A DNA stretch of 64,000 nt. Source: DASQFQ01 sp963730115. Lineage in GTDB: Bacteria; Actinomycetota; Thermoleophilia; Solirubrobacterales; Solirubrobacteraceae. The stretch is taken from positions 62,001-126,000 of the forward strand of contig CAVSQM010000005.1 of the NCBI GenBank assembly GCA_963730115.1, in the 5' to 3' direction. Below the pieces are notes generated by a model, which did not search any database, was not told the origin of the DNA, and saw nothing but the letters and a program-made list of their open reading frames with translations. Of this stretch, positions 48,950 through 58,389 are shown piece after piece; within the stretch, counting starts at the first letter, position 1; each line of letters opens with the position of its first letter. Position numbers and translations under genes: made by a program.

Positions 48950-50005
48950 CTACCGGCGCATGCGCGGCGAGCGGGCGCCCGGGCGGCGGGCGCTGCGGCG
49001 GGCGAGCTGCTGCCGGCGCGCGATCGCCTCGAACTCCTCGAGCGACTCGCCGGCGCCGACCGCGACGCACGTCAGCGGCGAGTCGGCGATCCGGGTCGGC
49101 ATCGACGTCTCCTTCTCGAGCCGCTCGGCCAGCCCGTGCAGCAGCGCGCCGCCGCCGGCCAGCAGGATCCCCTGGGTGAGGATGTCGGCGGAGAGCTCCG
49201 GCGGCGTCTGGTCGAGCGTCTCGCGGACCGCGTCGACGATCACCTGCACCGACTCGGCGAGCGCCGCGCGGATGTCGTCGGAGTCGAGCATCACCGTCCG
49301 CGGCAGCCCTGACAGCAGCTCGCGGCCGCGCACCTCGACCTCCACGGTCTGCGGCATCGGGAAGGCGGAGCCGGCCTGGATCTTGATCTCCTCCGCGCTC
49401 GGCTGGCCGATGGCCAGGTTCGCGTGGCGGCGGACGTAGGCCATGATCGCCTCGTCGAGGTCGTAGCCGGCGACGCGCAGCGACGTCTCGACCACGATCT
49501 CGCCCATCGAGATCACCGCGACCTCGGACGTGCCGCCGCCGATGTCGACGACCATGTGGCCGGTCGGCTCGGCGATCTCCAGCCCCGCGCCGATCGCCGC
49601 CGCGATCGGCTCCTCGATCAGCGCGACCTGGCGCGCGCCGGCGCTCAGGCACGCCTCCTCGACCGCGCGCGTCTCCACCTCGGTGACGCCGCTGGGCACG
49701 CACATGACCACGCGCGGCCGCGACCAGCGGCTGGCCTGCGCCTTGCGCATGAAGTAGCGCAGCATCTGCTCGGTGACCTCGAAGTCGGCGATCACGCCGT
49801 GGCGCAGCGGGCGGGTGGCGGAGATCGTGGCCGGCGTGCGGCCGATCATCCGGTGCGCCTCGTCGCCGACGGCGTAGACCTCGCCGCGGTCGGCGTCGAC
49901 CGCGATCACCGACGGCTCGGAGACGACGATGCCGCGGCCGCGCTCGAACACGAGCGTGTTGGCGGTACCGAGGTCGACCGCGAGGTCGCGGTTGCCGAAC
50001 GGCAT
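48950..50005 (-). CDS. mreB: Rod-shape actin-like protein MreB
   Basis: A 351-aa actin-fold ATPase that guides sidewall peptidoglycan synthesis. DLGTANTLVFERGRGIVV is phosphate 1, VDIGGGTSEVAVIS phosphate 2, and LAGGGALLHGL the adenosine loop. mreC and mreD are not adjacent. The C-terminus has an Arg/Ser-rich extension. ATG at 50005 overlaps the upstream stop (ATGA). Confidence 0.93.
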   Translation of the reverse strand: MPFGNRDLAVDLGTANTLVFERGRGIVVSEPSVIAVDADRGEVYAVGDEAHRMIGRTPATISATRPLRHGVIADFEVTEQMLRYFMRKAQASRWSRPRVVMCVPSGVTEVETRAVEEACLSAGARQVALIEEPIAAAIGAGLEIAEPTGHMVVDIGGGTSEVAVISMGEIVVETSLRVAGYDLDEAIMAYVRRHANLAIGQPSAEEIKIQAGSAFPMPQTVEVEVRGRELLSGLPRTVMLDSDDIRAALAESVQVIVDAVRETLDQTPPELSADILTQGILLAGGGALLHGLAERLEKETSMPTRIADSPLTCVAVGAGESLEEFEAIARRQQLARRSARRPGARSPRMRR

Positions 50006-50856
50006 CAGCCGACCACCAGCTCGTAGGCGCGGTGCTCGACGGTGATGCGCTCCATGCCCTCGTCGCGCACCTCGCCGTCAACGTTGAACTCGGTGCCCGC
50101 CGGCAGCCCGACCTCGACCACGCTGCCGCGCGCGTGGCAGACGTCGCGCTGCTCGACGATCGTGCCGCGGCGGAGGCCCCAGGCGCGCCTGGCCAGGCCG
50201 AGCCGCGAGCCGGCGGGGAGGATGGCGGCGTCGAGCACGCCGTCCTCGGGGTCGGCGGCGTCGATCTCCGCGCCGCCGCCGAACGCGCCGGTGACGGCCA
50301 CGATCGCCTGCCACGCCTTGCCGTCGAACACCTCCTCGCCGCCCGCGCACACCGTGCAGTGCAGCGGCTGCTCGGTGACGGCCGCCCGCAGCGCCCCGAG
50401 CGGGTAGGCGAGCGGGCCGAGGAACGACTTGAGCGGTTGGGCGCGGCGGGCGGCGGCGGAGGCGAGCCCGGCGCTGGCGACGTTGACGAACGGTCGTCCG
50501 TCGGCGAGGCGGCCGAGCTCCATCGCCCGCAGCACGGTGCCAGTCGCGGCGAGGTCGCACGCCTCGTCGGGGTCGGTCGGCAGGTCGGACGCGCGGGCGA
50601 AGTCGTTGGCGGTGCCGGTGGCGATGACCGCGAGCGGGACGCCGAGGCGGCCCGCCAGCTCCGCCACCGAGCCGACCGTCCCGTCGCCGCCGGCCACGGC
50701 GACGCGCTCCGGCTCCCAGGCGGCGACGCCGTCCAGGTCCTCCGGCTCGCAGCCGCAGGCACGGACCTCAGCGCCGTGACGGCGCATCCTGCCCGCGAGC
50801 GGCTCCATGTCGAGGCCTCCTCCGGAGGCCGCGTTGGCGATCAGCGCGATGCGCAC
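50005..50856 (-). CDS. Diacylglycerol/lipid kinase-family protein (YegS-like)
   Basis: A 283-aa DAGK-catalytic-domain protein. GGDGTVGSVAELAG is the nucleotide motif, and GTANDFARA the family signature. NVDGEVRDEG near the end is the conserved second domain. It would phosphorylate a lipid such as diacylglycerol. GTG at 50856 begins VRIALIANAASGG. Coupled to mreB (ATGA). Confidence 0.9.
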   Translation of the reverse strand: MRIALIANAASGGGLDMEPLAGRMRRHGAEVRACGCEPEDLDGVAAWEPERVAVAGGDGTVGSVAELAGRLGVPLAVIATGTANDFARASDLPTDPDEACDLAATGTVLRAMELGRLADGRPFVNVASAGLASAAARRAQPLKSFLGPLAYPLGALRAAVTEQPLHCTVCAGGEEVFDGKAWQAIVAVTGAFGGGAEIDAADPEDGVLDAAILPAGSRLGLARRAWGLRRGTIVEQRDVCHARGSVVEVGLPAGTEFNVDGEVRDEGMERITVEHRAYELVVG

Positions 50857-50898
50857 GCGAGCCCAGGCTACCGGCGCGGTCCGTCTAGACTCCGCGCC

Positions 50899-51318
50899 AT
50901 GTTCGGGCGCATCGACCACGTCGGCCTCGCGGTGAGCGACCTCGAGGAGGCGATCGACCTCCACGTCAACGTCTACGGGCTCGCGCTCGTGCACCGCGAG
51001 ACGGTCGCCGAGCAGGGCGTCGAGGCGGTGCTGCTCGACGTCGGCGAGAACCACGTCGAGCTGCTCGCGCCGCTGCACGAGGACACGCCGGTTGGCAAGT
51101 TCCTCGCCAAGCGCGGCCCCGGGCTGCACCACGTCGCCTACCAGGTCGACGACATCGAGGCCACGCTGCGGACGCTCCGCGACCAGGGGCTGCGGCTGAT
51201 CGACGAGTCGCCGCGGACCGGGATCCGGCGGTCGCAGGTGGCGTTCCTGCATCCTTCCGCGTCAGGTGGTGTGTTGACCGAGATCGTCCAGCCCGCGGAG
51301 GTCCACGTACATGGCTGA
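50899..51318 (+). CDS. mce: Methylmalonyl-CoA epimerase
   Basis: A 139-aa VOC enzyme that interconverts (S)- and (R)-methylmalonyl-CoA. IDHVGLAVSDLEEAIDLH and LHHVAYQVDDIEATL supply metal histidines, HVELLAP the Glu. Length and residues fit well. ATG 50899; it overlaps the following small gene by 8 bp. Confidence 0.9.
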   Translation: MFGRIDHVGLAVSDLEEAIDLHVNVYGLALVHRETVAEQGVEAVLLDVGENHVELLAPLHEDTPVGKFLAKRGPGLHHVAYQVDDIEATLRTLRDQGLRLIDESPRTGIRRSQVAFLHPSASGGVLTEIVQPAEVHVHG

Positions 51319-51529
51319 TCCCGCCCGCAAGATCGCGATCGGCTTCGCCGGCGGGCAGGTGCTCGCGCTGCGCCTGCCAGAGGAGCAGCTCAAGACGCTC
51401 AACGGCGTGCTGCGCGAGGGCAAGGAGCGCTGGCACGAGGTCGAGGCCGCGGACGGTGCCGTGCTGGTCGACGTCGGGCAGGTCGTCTACCTGCGCGTCG
51501 AGTCCGACGAGCACCGCGTCGGCTTCTGA
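51311..51529 (+). CDS. Small conserved-type hypothetical protein (72 aa)
   Basis: A 72-aa soluble protein with predicted alternating strands and one helix (PEEQLKTLNGVLREG; AVLVDVGQVVYLRVESDEHRVGF). I do not recognise the family. It overlaps both neighbours, mce by 8 bp and the PAP2 gene through CTGA, so it belongs to this operon. Confidence 0.7.
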   Translation: MADPARKIAIGFAGGQVLALRLPEEQLKTLNGVLREGKERWHEVEAADGAVLVDVGQVVYLRVESDEHRVGF

Positions 51530-52044
51530 GCACCGACGCCAAGCAGTCCCTGCGGGTCCGGGCCAACGCGCTCGACCTGGCGCTCTACAAGCGGGTCCGC
51601 AACCTCGCGCGGACGCCCGAGAGCGTGCGCTGGGTGCGCCACTACTCGTCGCTGGGCGAGCACGGGATGGTGTGGCTCGGCCTCGGGCTGCTGGGCGCCG
51701 CGCTCGACAGGCCCGCGCGCCCGCGCTGGATCCGCGCCACCGCGGTGGTCGGCTGCGCGTACCTGACCTCGAGCTCGATCAAGTGGTCGATCGGGCGGCC
51801 GCGGCCGGTCGTCGAGGATCTGCCGCACCTGATGGCGACGCCGACCGGCCTGTCGTTCCCGTCCTCGCACTCGACGTCGTCGTTCGCGGCGGCGCGCGCG
51901 TTCACGGGGCTGCTGCCGGGCGGGCCGCTGTACTGCGCGGCGACGGCGATGGCGCTGTCGCGCCTCTATCTCGGCGTCCACTACCCGTCGGACGTGGCCG
52001 CGGGCGCCGGCCTCGGGACGCTCCTGGGGAGCTTCGGCCGATGA
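51526..52044 (+). CDS. PAP2-family phosphatase, probable CTG start
   Basis: A 172-aa membrane phosphatase. The three catalytic motifs are KWSIGRPRP, PSSHSTSS and SRLYLGVHYPSD. The reading frame is open back to CTG 51526, which overlaps the previous stop as CTGA; residues STDAKQSLRVRANALDLALY form a sensible amphipathic start. GTG 51625 would remove 33 residues. It likely acts on undecaprenyl pyrophosphate or phosphatidate. Stop overlaps ychF (ATGATG). Confidence 0.85.
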   Translation: MSTDAKQSLRVRANALDLALYKRVRNLARTPESVRWVRHYSSLGEHGMVWLGLGLLGAALDRPARPRWIRATAVVGCAYLTSSSIKWSIGRPRPVVEDLPHLMATPTGLSFPSSHSTSSFAAARAFTGLLPGGPLYCAATAMALSRLYLGVHYPSDVAAGAGLGTLLGSFGR

Positions 52045-53123
52045 TGAAGGTCGGGATCGTGGGGATGCCCAACGCGGGCAAGTCCTCGCTCTTCAACGCG
52101 CTGTCGCGCGCGGGGGCGCAGGCGGCGAACTACCCGTTCACGACGATCGAGCCGAACGTGGCGGTGGTGGGCGTCGCGGACGAGCGGCTCGACGAGGTGG
52201 CGCGGATCGTCCGGTCGTCGAACGTCGTGCCGGACACGATCGAGTTCCACGACATCGCCGGGCTGGTGGCGGGCGCGCACAAGGGCGAAGGCCTCGGCAA
52301 CCAGTTCCTGGCCAACATCCGCGAGACCGACGCGCTGCTGCACGTCGTGCGCGCGCACGACGACCCGAACGTGATCCACCCCGAGGGGCGCGTCGACCCG
52401 TCGGCGGACATGGACACGATCGAGACCGAGCTGATCTACGCCGACCTCGAGCAGGCCGAGCGGCGGCACGTGCGGGTGGTGCGCGAGGCGCGCGGCGGGA
52501 ACCGGGCGGCGGTCGCGGAGGAGAAGTGGCTGCTCGCGGTGATCGGGGCACTGCAGGCCGGCCGCCCGGTGCGCTCGGTGCCGGTGCCGGAGGACGCGCC
52601 GAACGCGGCGCGCGACCTCGGAGCGCTGACCGCGAAGCCGGTGTTGTACGTCGCGAACGTGTCCGAGGGCGACGACGACGTCCCCGCGGTGGTGAGCGAG
52701 CACGCCGCCGGCCACGACGCCGCGGCGGTCGCCATCTCCTCACGGCTCGAGGCCGAGCTGTCCGAGCTCGACGACGACGAGGCGGCGACGATGCGCGAGG
52801 AGCTCGGCATCTCCGAGTCCGGCCTCCAGCGCGTCGTCCACGGCGCGTTCTCGCTCCTGCACCTGATCGCGTTCTTCACCGCGGGCGAGGACAAGCCGGC
52901 CCAGTCCTGGCACCTGCGCCGCGGCCTCTCGGCCTGGCACGCCGCGGGAGAGATCCACTCCGACATCCAGCGCGGCTTCGTCCGCGCCGAGGTGATCGCC
53001 TGGGACGCCCTGGTCGAGGCCGGCGGCTACGCGCCCGCCCGCGAGCGAGGCGTCCTCCGCCTCGAGGGCCGCGACTACGCGATGCAGGACGGCGACGTGA
53101 TCACCGTCAAGTTCACGCCATAA
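52041..53123 (+). CDS. ychF: Ribosome-binding ATPase YchF
   Basis: A 360-aa Obg-family P-loop ATPase. G1 is GMPNAGKSS, G2/G3 TIEPNVAVVGV and DIAGLVAGAHKGEGLGNQFL, and the base-recognition motif is NVSE, not NKxD, consistent with ATP use. The C-terminal TGS domain starts HLIAFFTAGEDKPAQSWHLR. ATG 52041 or 52044. Confidence 0.96.
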   Translation: MMKVGIVGMPNAGKSSLFNALSRAGAQAANYPFTTIEPNVAVVGVADERLDEVARIVRSSNVVPDTIEFHDIAGLVAGAHKGEGLGNQFLANIRETDALLHVVRAHDDPNVIHPEGRVDPSADMDTIETELIYADLEQAERRHVRVVREARGGNRAAVAEEKWLLAVIGALQAGRPVRSVPVPEDAPNAARDLGALTAKPVLYVANVSEGDDDVPAVVSEHAAGHDAAAVAISSRLEAELSELDDDEAATMREELGISESGLQRVVHGAFSLLHLIAFFTAGEDKPAQSWHLRRGLSAWHAAGEIHSDIQRGFVRAEVIAWDALVEAGGYAPARERGVLRLEGRDYAMQDGDVITVKFTP

Positions 53124-53132
53124 TCGCCCGCG

Positions 53133-53981
53133 ATGGAGGAGGTTTCCGGCCGCGTTCTCGTCGTCGCCGAGGGCGGGCACGAGCCGCTCGTCCGCGCGCT
53201 GGCCGCCGACGGGCACGAGGTCGATGCGCGGCTGCCCGCGGAGGCGCTCGGGCCGCCGCCTGACGTCATCGTCGTCGTGCGGGCCGACCCGGCGGCCGCG
53301 GTGCTGGCCGCGCTCGAGCGGCGCGCGCGGCTGCCGATCTCGCCGGTGATCGTGCTGAGCGGGGCGGCGCCGGCCAAGGTGCGGGCGTCGCTGCTGCGCT
53401 CCGGCGCGCACACCTGCCTGCAGGACCCGGTCGACCCCGGAGAGCTGCTCGCGGCCGTGGGGGCGGCGCTGGCCGTCAAGCGCAGCCGCGACGCCGACCC
53501 CGACCCGAAGGGCCTCACCGATCCCGTCACCGGACTCGGCAACCGCCGCCTCGGCGAGCGCGAGCTCGACCTCTTCGTCGCCCGCTCGACCCGGCACGGC
53601 CACGCGCTCTCGCTGGTCGAGGCGGGACTCGACCAGTTCGACGCGCTGCCCCCCGAGGCCACGCACGCGGTCCTCCACGACGCCGGCGCGCGGCTCGCGC
53701 GCACGCTCCGCAGCGGCGACGTGATCGTCCGCTGGGACCGCGACGTGTTCCTGATGATGCTCCCGGACACCGACCGCGAGGGCACGCACCGCGCCGCGCA
53801 GCGCCTCCGCCGCTGCATCTCCGCCGCGCCGTTCACGGTCGGCGTCGACACCGTCGAGATGACCGCCTCGGTCGGCTGGGCGGGCTGGCTGGGCGAGGAC
53901 CCGCGCGAGTTCAAGCTGCGCGTCGACCGCTGGCTGCGCGAGGCGCGCGAGGCCGGCGGCGACGCCGTGCGCCCGGCCTGA
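53133..53981 (+). CDS. Degenerate receiver-GGDEF protein
   Basis: A 282-aa protein with a receiver-like N-terminal half (RVLVVAEGGHEPLVRALAADGHEVD, SPVIVLSGAAP) and a GGDEF-fold second half (LTDPVTGLGNRRLGERELD). The receiver phosphoacceptor position reads VIVVVRADP without a clear Asp. The GGDEF motif is WDRDVFLMM. Both are therefore probably inactive as enzyme or switch; a binding or scaffold role is likely. It lies 9 bp after ychF. Confidence 0.85.
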   Translation: MEEVSGRVLVVAEGGHEPLVRALAADGHEVDARLPAEALGPPPDVIVVVRADPAAAVLAALERRARLPISPVIVLSGAAPAKVRASLLRSGAHTCLQDPVDPGELLAAVGAALAVKRSRDADPDPKGLTDPVTGLGNRRLGERELDLFVARSTRHGHALSLVEAGLDQFDALPPEATHAVLHDAGARLARTLRSGDVIVRWDRDVFLMMLPDTDREGTHRAAQRLRRCISAAPFTVGVDTVEMTASVGWAGWLGEDPREFKLRVDRWLREAREAGGDAVRPA

Positions 53982-54005
53982 ACCGGGCAAACGGCGCCGA
54001 GCGTG

Positions 54006-54257
54006 TCACAACGCCGCGACGATCCGGTCGTGGCCGAGACCTGCGTGCTCGCTCACGCGCGCGACGGCCGCACGCGAGTCGGCGGCGAAGAAGTAGAAGC
54101 AGATCTCGTCCTCGGGGACGAGCATCCACTCGACGAAACGCACCGCCGGTCCTGCCCGTCCGGCGTCGACCGCCGCGGCGCGGGCCATCCCCGCCCGCGC
54201 CGCGCACTCGGCTGTCGTCGCGCCTCCCACGAAGGCCTCGACGAGGTAGAGCTGCAT
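54006..54257 (-). CDS. DUF4242-like small protein
   Basis: An 83-aa protein. LYLVEAFVGGATTAECAARA, RFVEWMLVPEDEICFYFFAAD and ARVSEHAGLGHDRIV match the ferredoxin-like DUF4242 (nickel-binding SCO4226-like) pattern. No clear metal ligands are seen beyond one His. Next to a secreted protein gene on the same strand. Confidence 0.72.
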   Translation of the reverse strand: MQLYLVEAFVGGATTAECAARAGMARAAAVDAGRAGPAVRFVEWMLVPEDEICFYFFAADSRAAVARVSEHAGLGHDRIVAAL

Positions 54258-54269
54258 CGCCGCGGCCGG

Positions 54270-54575
54270 TCAGACCTGCGGGTGGGCGAGGCGCCCGGCA
54301 CGGCGCCGCGACTGGCCGGTGAAGCCGGCGCCAGCGACCGCGACGAGCAGCGCGCTGCCCGAGAGGATGAGCGCGAGCGTCTGGTCGCCGCCGGACTGGA
54401 CCTCGTGGACAACGGTCTGCGGCTCCGCGGTGACGGCGCCACGGCTGCCGTTGCTGCCCGGGTGCCCAGGCGGGTCGAAGGCGGGCCGAGCGAGCGCGGT
54501 CGAGGGGGTCGTGGCCAGAGCCGCTGTGGCGCAGGCGAGGGCGAACGACCGCGTGATGGGTCGCTGGACGTACAT
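54270..54575 (-). CDS. Small secreted/membrane protein (101 aa)
   Basis: A signal peptide (SFALACATAALATTPSTALA) precedes a Pro/Gly/Ser-rich region and a C-terminal TM helix (LALILSGSALLVAVAGAGF) ending in Arg-rich QSRRRAGR. It may be a surface-anchored protein. ATG at 54575. The 124-bp upstream gap holds its probable promoter; nothing clear is seen there. Confidence 0.72.
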   Translation of the reverse strand: MYVQRPITRSFALACATAALATTPSTALARPAFDPPGHPGSNGSRGAVTAEPQTVVHEVQSGGDQTLALILSGSALLVAVAGAGFTGQSRRRAGRLAHPQV

Positions 54576-54699
54576 GAGGAACCTCCGGTGCCGCTGTGGG
54601 CGGTTGGATCCGCGGGGCGTTGGTCGGTGGTCGCGGATCGGTGTGCGACGGAAGCTATGCCTCGCCTGCCGCGCGCGAAAGTGGGGGAACCCACATGCT

Positions 54700-57459
54700 T
54701 TAGGCGGCGGGCAGGCGCCGCGCCAGCTCGGTGCGCGAACGCACGCCCAGCTTGCGGTAGACGCGCGTGAGGTTCGCCTCGACGGTGCGCTCGGAGACGA
54801 ACAGCTCCCCCGCGATCTCGCGGTTCGAGCGCCCGGCCGCGGCAAGCTCGGCGATGCTGCACTCGGTCGGCGTCAGCCCGGCGTGGTCGCCCGGCCGGCG
54901 CCCGCCGAGCCGCGCCGCCTCGGCGCGAGCGCGCTCCGCCCATCGTGCCGCGCCCATCGCCTCGAAGGCCGACTCGGCCTCCGCGAGCGAGGCCCGCGCC
55001 GCTGCGCGCTGCTTGGCGCGGCGCTGCGTGCTCCCGAGCGCGAGCTCGCTGCGCGCCAGCGCGAACGGCATGTCGAGCGCGCGGTGCTGCTCGACCGCGC
55101 CCGCAAGCTCGCGCAGCGCGCCGTCCGTTTCGCCGTCGGCCGCCAGCAGCAGTCCGCGGCAGCGAGCCGCGGCGGCGCGCAGCCACGGCCACCGCGCGGC
55201 CACGTCGAGCTCGGCCACGAGCGCGCGCGCCCGCTCGACGTCGCCGAGCATGAGCAGCGCGTCGATCGCCTCCGCGTGAACGGGGACCACCCCCAGCTCG
55301 CCGACCTCGCCCTCGCGCAGCAGGGCGACCACGGGCTCGAGCGCGGCCCACGCCTCGCCCGCCTCTCCAACGGAGAGCGCGAGGTGCCCGAGCGCCCATC
55401 GATTCTGGGCCGCGGCGAAGCGGTGCTCGGCCCGCTCGGCGATGGCCAGGCCCTCCTCGGCGGCCGCGCGGCCTCCGTCGCCCGCACCGAGGTGCGCCTC
55501 GGCGAGCGCCTGGACGAAGAGGAGCACGGTCCGCTCGGTCCGCTGCTCGGTCTGCTCCGACGCGGCCAGCCCGCGGATCGCCAGCTCGCGCGCTTCGTGG
55601 AAGCGACCGGCGCGCGACTCAAGCTCGCTGAGCGCGAACAGCAGGCCGGTGCTGAGCGGATCGCCGCCCGCCGCCTGGGCCTGCGCCAGCGCGTGCCGCA
55701 GCCGCTCGCGCCCGGCCGCAAGCTCGCCTTGGTACATCAGCAGCAGCCCGGCCACCGCGCTCGGCGAGTCGTCGATCGAGGCCACCCCGGGCGCGCCCTC
55801 GAACGCCAGCGCGCGCTCAATCGCCGGACCGGCCTCGGCCCAGCGGCCGCGCAGCGCCTGGATGCACGCCAGGTTGGCGAGCGCCCGCGCCGCTGAGTCC
55901 CGCCCCTCGGAGGCATCCGCGAGCTCCGCGGCGGCCGCGGCGTGCCGCTCGGCCTCCCGCAGCTCGGCCCGCAGCAGGTGCGTGAGCGCGAGCCGCCGCA
56001 GGACGACGACGCGCGCGGAGGGGTCCCCGCCCGCCTCGCGCAGCGCCTGCTCGGCCAGGTCGCGCGCGTCGAGGATGCTGCCGTCGTAGGTGGCGAGCAT
56101 CGCGAGGCGCACGAGCACCGAGGCGCGCTGGGCGGGCTCGGCCAGCTCGAGCGCGTCGCGAAGCAATCGCTCCGCGCGCCCGGTGTCGCCGGCGGCGAAC
56201 GCGAGGTCGGAGCCCTCGAGGGACAGCGCGGCACGTTCGGCCGCAGGCTCGTGAGGCGCGAGCCGGAGTGCGTGCTCGGCGAGCTGCAGCGCGGCGTCGG
56301 GCGCGCCCCGTGCCCCAGCGCGACGGGCCGCCTCGGCCACGACTCGGGAAGCGTCGCGGTCGGGCGCCTCTGCGGCGACCGCGACGTGCAGCGCGCGTTG
56401 CTCGAAGTCGTCGACCAGGTCGGCGAGGCGGCCGTGCAGGACGCGGCGGCGGTCGGGCCGCAGACGCGAGGCGGCGACGGAGCCGAAGAGGGGATGCGCC
56501 AGCCGCAGGCGGTCGTCCTCGAGCTGGAGCAAGCCGCGCTCCAGCGCCTCCTCGAGTCCGCCCGGCGCCTCCTCCGCGATCGCGGCAACGACGGCCGGCC
56601 GCGGCTCCGCCAGCGCTGCCACGGCGGCGAGCGCCATCTGCGCTGCCGGCGAGAGTGCGCCGAGCCGCTCGCTGACCACCCCCTCCAGCGTCGCCGGCTC
56701 CGGAAGCGCCGCCGTAGGAGCGAGCCTGCCCTCGTGGCGCATGAGCGCGCGCCCGAGCTCGAGCCCGTACAGCGGGTTGCCCGCCGCGGCGGCGTGGACG
56801 CGCAGCAGCAGCGGCCGCGCCAGCCGCAGGCCAAGCCGCTCCGCGAGCAGCGTGTGCATGTCGGTCGGGCCGAGCGGCGCGAGTCGCACCCGCAATACGC
56901 GTGCGCCGTCCCAGGCGTCGAGCCCCAGCGGCAACCGGCCCGGGCGGTCGCTCCGCCGGGCCAGCAGCGCGAGTAGCGGTTCGCGGGCCAGCCGGCGCAG
57001 TGCGAACGTGAGCGCGCGCGCCGAGTCCGCGTCGAGCCACTGCACGTCGTCGATCGCGAGCCCCACCGGCTGCGCCTCGCTCAGCGCCTGGAGCGCCCCC
57101 AGCGTGGCCACCGCGATGGTCCGGCGGTCGGGCCCGCCCCCGTCGGGATCCGCAAGCAGCAGCGCGACCTCGAGCGCGCGCCGCTGCGGGCGAGGCAGCA
57201 CTTCGAGGGCCGGTAGCTCCGGCCGCAGCAGGTCACCGAGCGCCGCGTAGGAGAGCGTCCGCTCGGCCTCCGACGGACGCGCCTCAAGCAAGCGCAGCCC
57301 GCGCTCGCGCGCTGCCGCGACCGCGAGCTGCCAGAGGGCGCTCTTGCCGATGCCCGCCTCGCCCTCGATCGCGAGCGCGGCGCCACCCGCGGCGAGGAGC
57401 TCGAGGCTCTCGAGCGCCGCCGCCAGCTCCTGCTCTCGGCCGACCAGAGTGGCACCCAT
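54700..57459 (-). CDS. LuxR-family ATP-dependent transcriptional regulator (LAL type)
   Basis: A 919-aa large ATP-binding LuxR protein. The ATPase lies at about 1-300: LVGREQELAAALESLELL, Walker A EGEAGIGKS, and the Walker B region LAIDDVQWLD. A long TPR-like region follows. The C-terminal LuxR HTH is GLTPTECSIAELAAAGRSNREIAGELFVSERTVEANLTRVYRKLGV. Targets unknown. ATG 57459 matches the family N-terminus. Confidence 0.93.
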   Translation of the reverse strand: MGATLVGREQELAAALESLELLAAGGAALAIEGEAGIGKSALWQLAVAAARERGLRLLEARPSEAERTLSYAALGDLLRPELPALEVLPRPQRRALEVALLLADPDGGGPDRRTIAVATLGALQALSEAQPVGLAIDDVQWLDADSARALTFALRRLAREPLLALLARRSDRPGRLPLGLDAWDGARVLRVRLAPLGPTDMHTLLAERLGLRLARPLLLRVHAAAAGNPLYGLELGRALMRHEGRLAPTAALPEPATLEGVVSERLGALSPAAQMALAAVAALAEPRPAVVAAIAEEAPGGLEEALERGLLQLEDDRLRLAHPLFGSVAASRLRPDRRRVLHGRLADLVDDFEQRALHVAVAAEAPDRDASRVVAEAARRAGARGAPDAALQLAEHALRLAPHEPAAERAALSLEGSDLAFAAGDTGRAERLLRDALELAEPAQRASVLVRLAMLATYDGSILDARDLAEQALREAGGDPSARVVVLRRLALTHLLRAELREAERHAAAAAELADASEGRDSAARALANLACIQALRGRWAEAGPAIERALAFEGAPGVASIDDSPSAVAGLLLMYQGELAAGRERLRHALAQAQAAGGDPLSTGLLFALSELESRAGRFHEARELAIRGLAASEQTEQRTERTVLLFVQALAEAHLGAGDGGRAAAEEGLAIAERAEHRFAAAQNRWALGHLALSVGEAGEAWAALEPVVALLREGEVGELGVVPVHAEAIDALLMLGDVERARALVAELDVAARWPWLRAAAARCRGLLLAADGETDGALRELAGAVEQHRALDMPFALARSELALGSTQRRAKQRAAARASLAEAESAFEAMGAARWAERARAEAARLGGRRPGDHAGLTPTECSIAELAAAGRSNREIAGELFVSERTVEANLTRVYRKLGVRSRTELARRLPAA

Positions 57460-57503
57460 GCGCTGGGTCGACCGTACCCGGATCCAAAGCGTCGGGGTAG
57501 GGG

Positions 57504-58364
57504 TCAGGCCTCCTCGGCCAGCTTCTGCAGCCGCTCGGACAGCCGGTTCATGCCGTGCTCTGAGGCGGCCTTCGCTCCGCCCGCCCAGTCCGTCTCGCGG
57601 TCCTCCACCGCGTCGAGCTCCACCTCGACCAGCGTGGCGATCTCGCGGAACGAGCGCAGCTCGTCGGCCTGCTCGATCAGGGCCCGCCGCACCGACGGCT
57701 TCTCGCGGATCGCGCCGAGGATCGCGTGCTCCAGGTCGCCCTTGCGCTGGAGGATGTCCGCCGCCGTCTTCGCCCCGATGCCCTTCGCGCCCGGCAGGCC
57801 GTCCGACGGGTCGCCGCGCAGCGCGATGAAGTCCGGCACCTGCTCGGGCCCGATCCCGTAGCGCTCGCGCACCTCGTCGGGCCCCATCTCGGTGAAGCCC
57901 TTGCGCGCCTGCTGCATGAGGATGTGGACGTTCTCGGTCGCGCACTGGAAGAGGTCGCGGTCGCCGGTGAAGATCAGCGCCTTCCCGCCCGCCCGCTCCT
58001 CGGCCAGCGCGAGCGAGTGCAGGAGGTCGTCGGCCTCGAGCCCGGAGTGGTCGAGCACCGTCCACCCGAGCGCCTCGTACAAGTCAGGCGCCTTCGCCCA
58101 CTGCGACGCCAGCCCGTCCGGCATCGGCGGGCGGTCGGCGTGGTAGGCCGGGAACGCCTCGGTGCGGTAGTCGGCCGCCTCGGCGCCGAAGCACATGACG
58201 ATCGCCCGCGGCGCGTGCTCCTCGATCACCTGCAGCGTCACGTTGACCGAGCCGAGCAGCGCGTTCGTCGGCTGCCCGTCCGGCCCCGTGATCGAGTCGG
58301 GCAGGGCGTAGAACGCGCGGTAGAGCAGGTGCGGGGCGTCGGCGACGAGCAGAGGTCCGGCCAT
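57504..58364 (-). CDS. 5'-3' exonuclease (PolA N-terminal-domain-like)
   Basis: A 286-aa FEN-type flap/5' nuclease without a polymerase domain. Acidic metal residues occur in LLVADAPHLLYRAFYALP, AEAADYRTEAFPAYHADRPP and DHSGLEADDLLHSLA, with FTGDRDLFQ. A helix-hairpin-helix follows (GLPGAKGIGAKTAADIL). ATG 58364 is chosen over the upstream ORF start at 58502, which overlaps the divergent gene. Confidence 0.92.
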   Translation of the reverse strand: MAGPLLVADAPHLLYRAFYALPDSITGPDGQPTNALLGSVNVTLQVIEEHAPRAIVMCFGAEAADYRTEAFPAYHADRPPMPDGLASQWAKAPDLYEALGWTVLDHSGLEADDLLHSLALAEERAGGKALIFTGDRDLFQCATENVHILMQQARKGFTEMGPDEVRERYGIGPEQVPDFIALRGDPSDGLPGAKGIGAKTAADILQRKGDLEHAILGAIREKPSVRRALIEQADELRSFREIATLVEVELDAVEDRETDWAGGAKAASEHGMNRLSERLQKLAEEA

Positions 58365-58389
58365 CTTGCGCAACCTATAGTGCCGCGGC

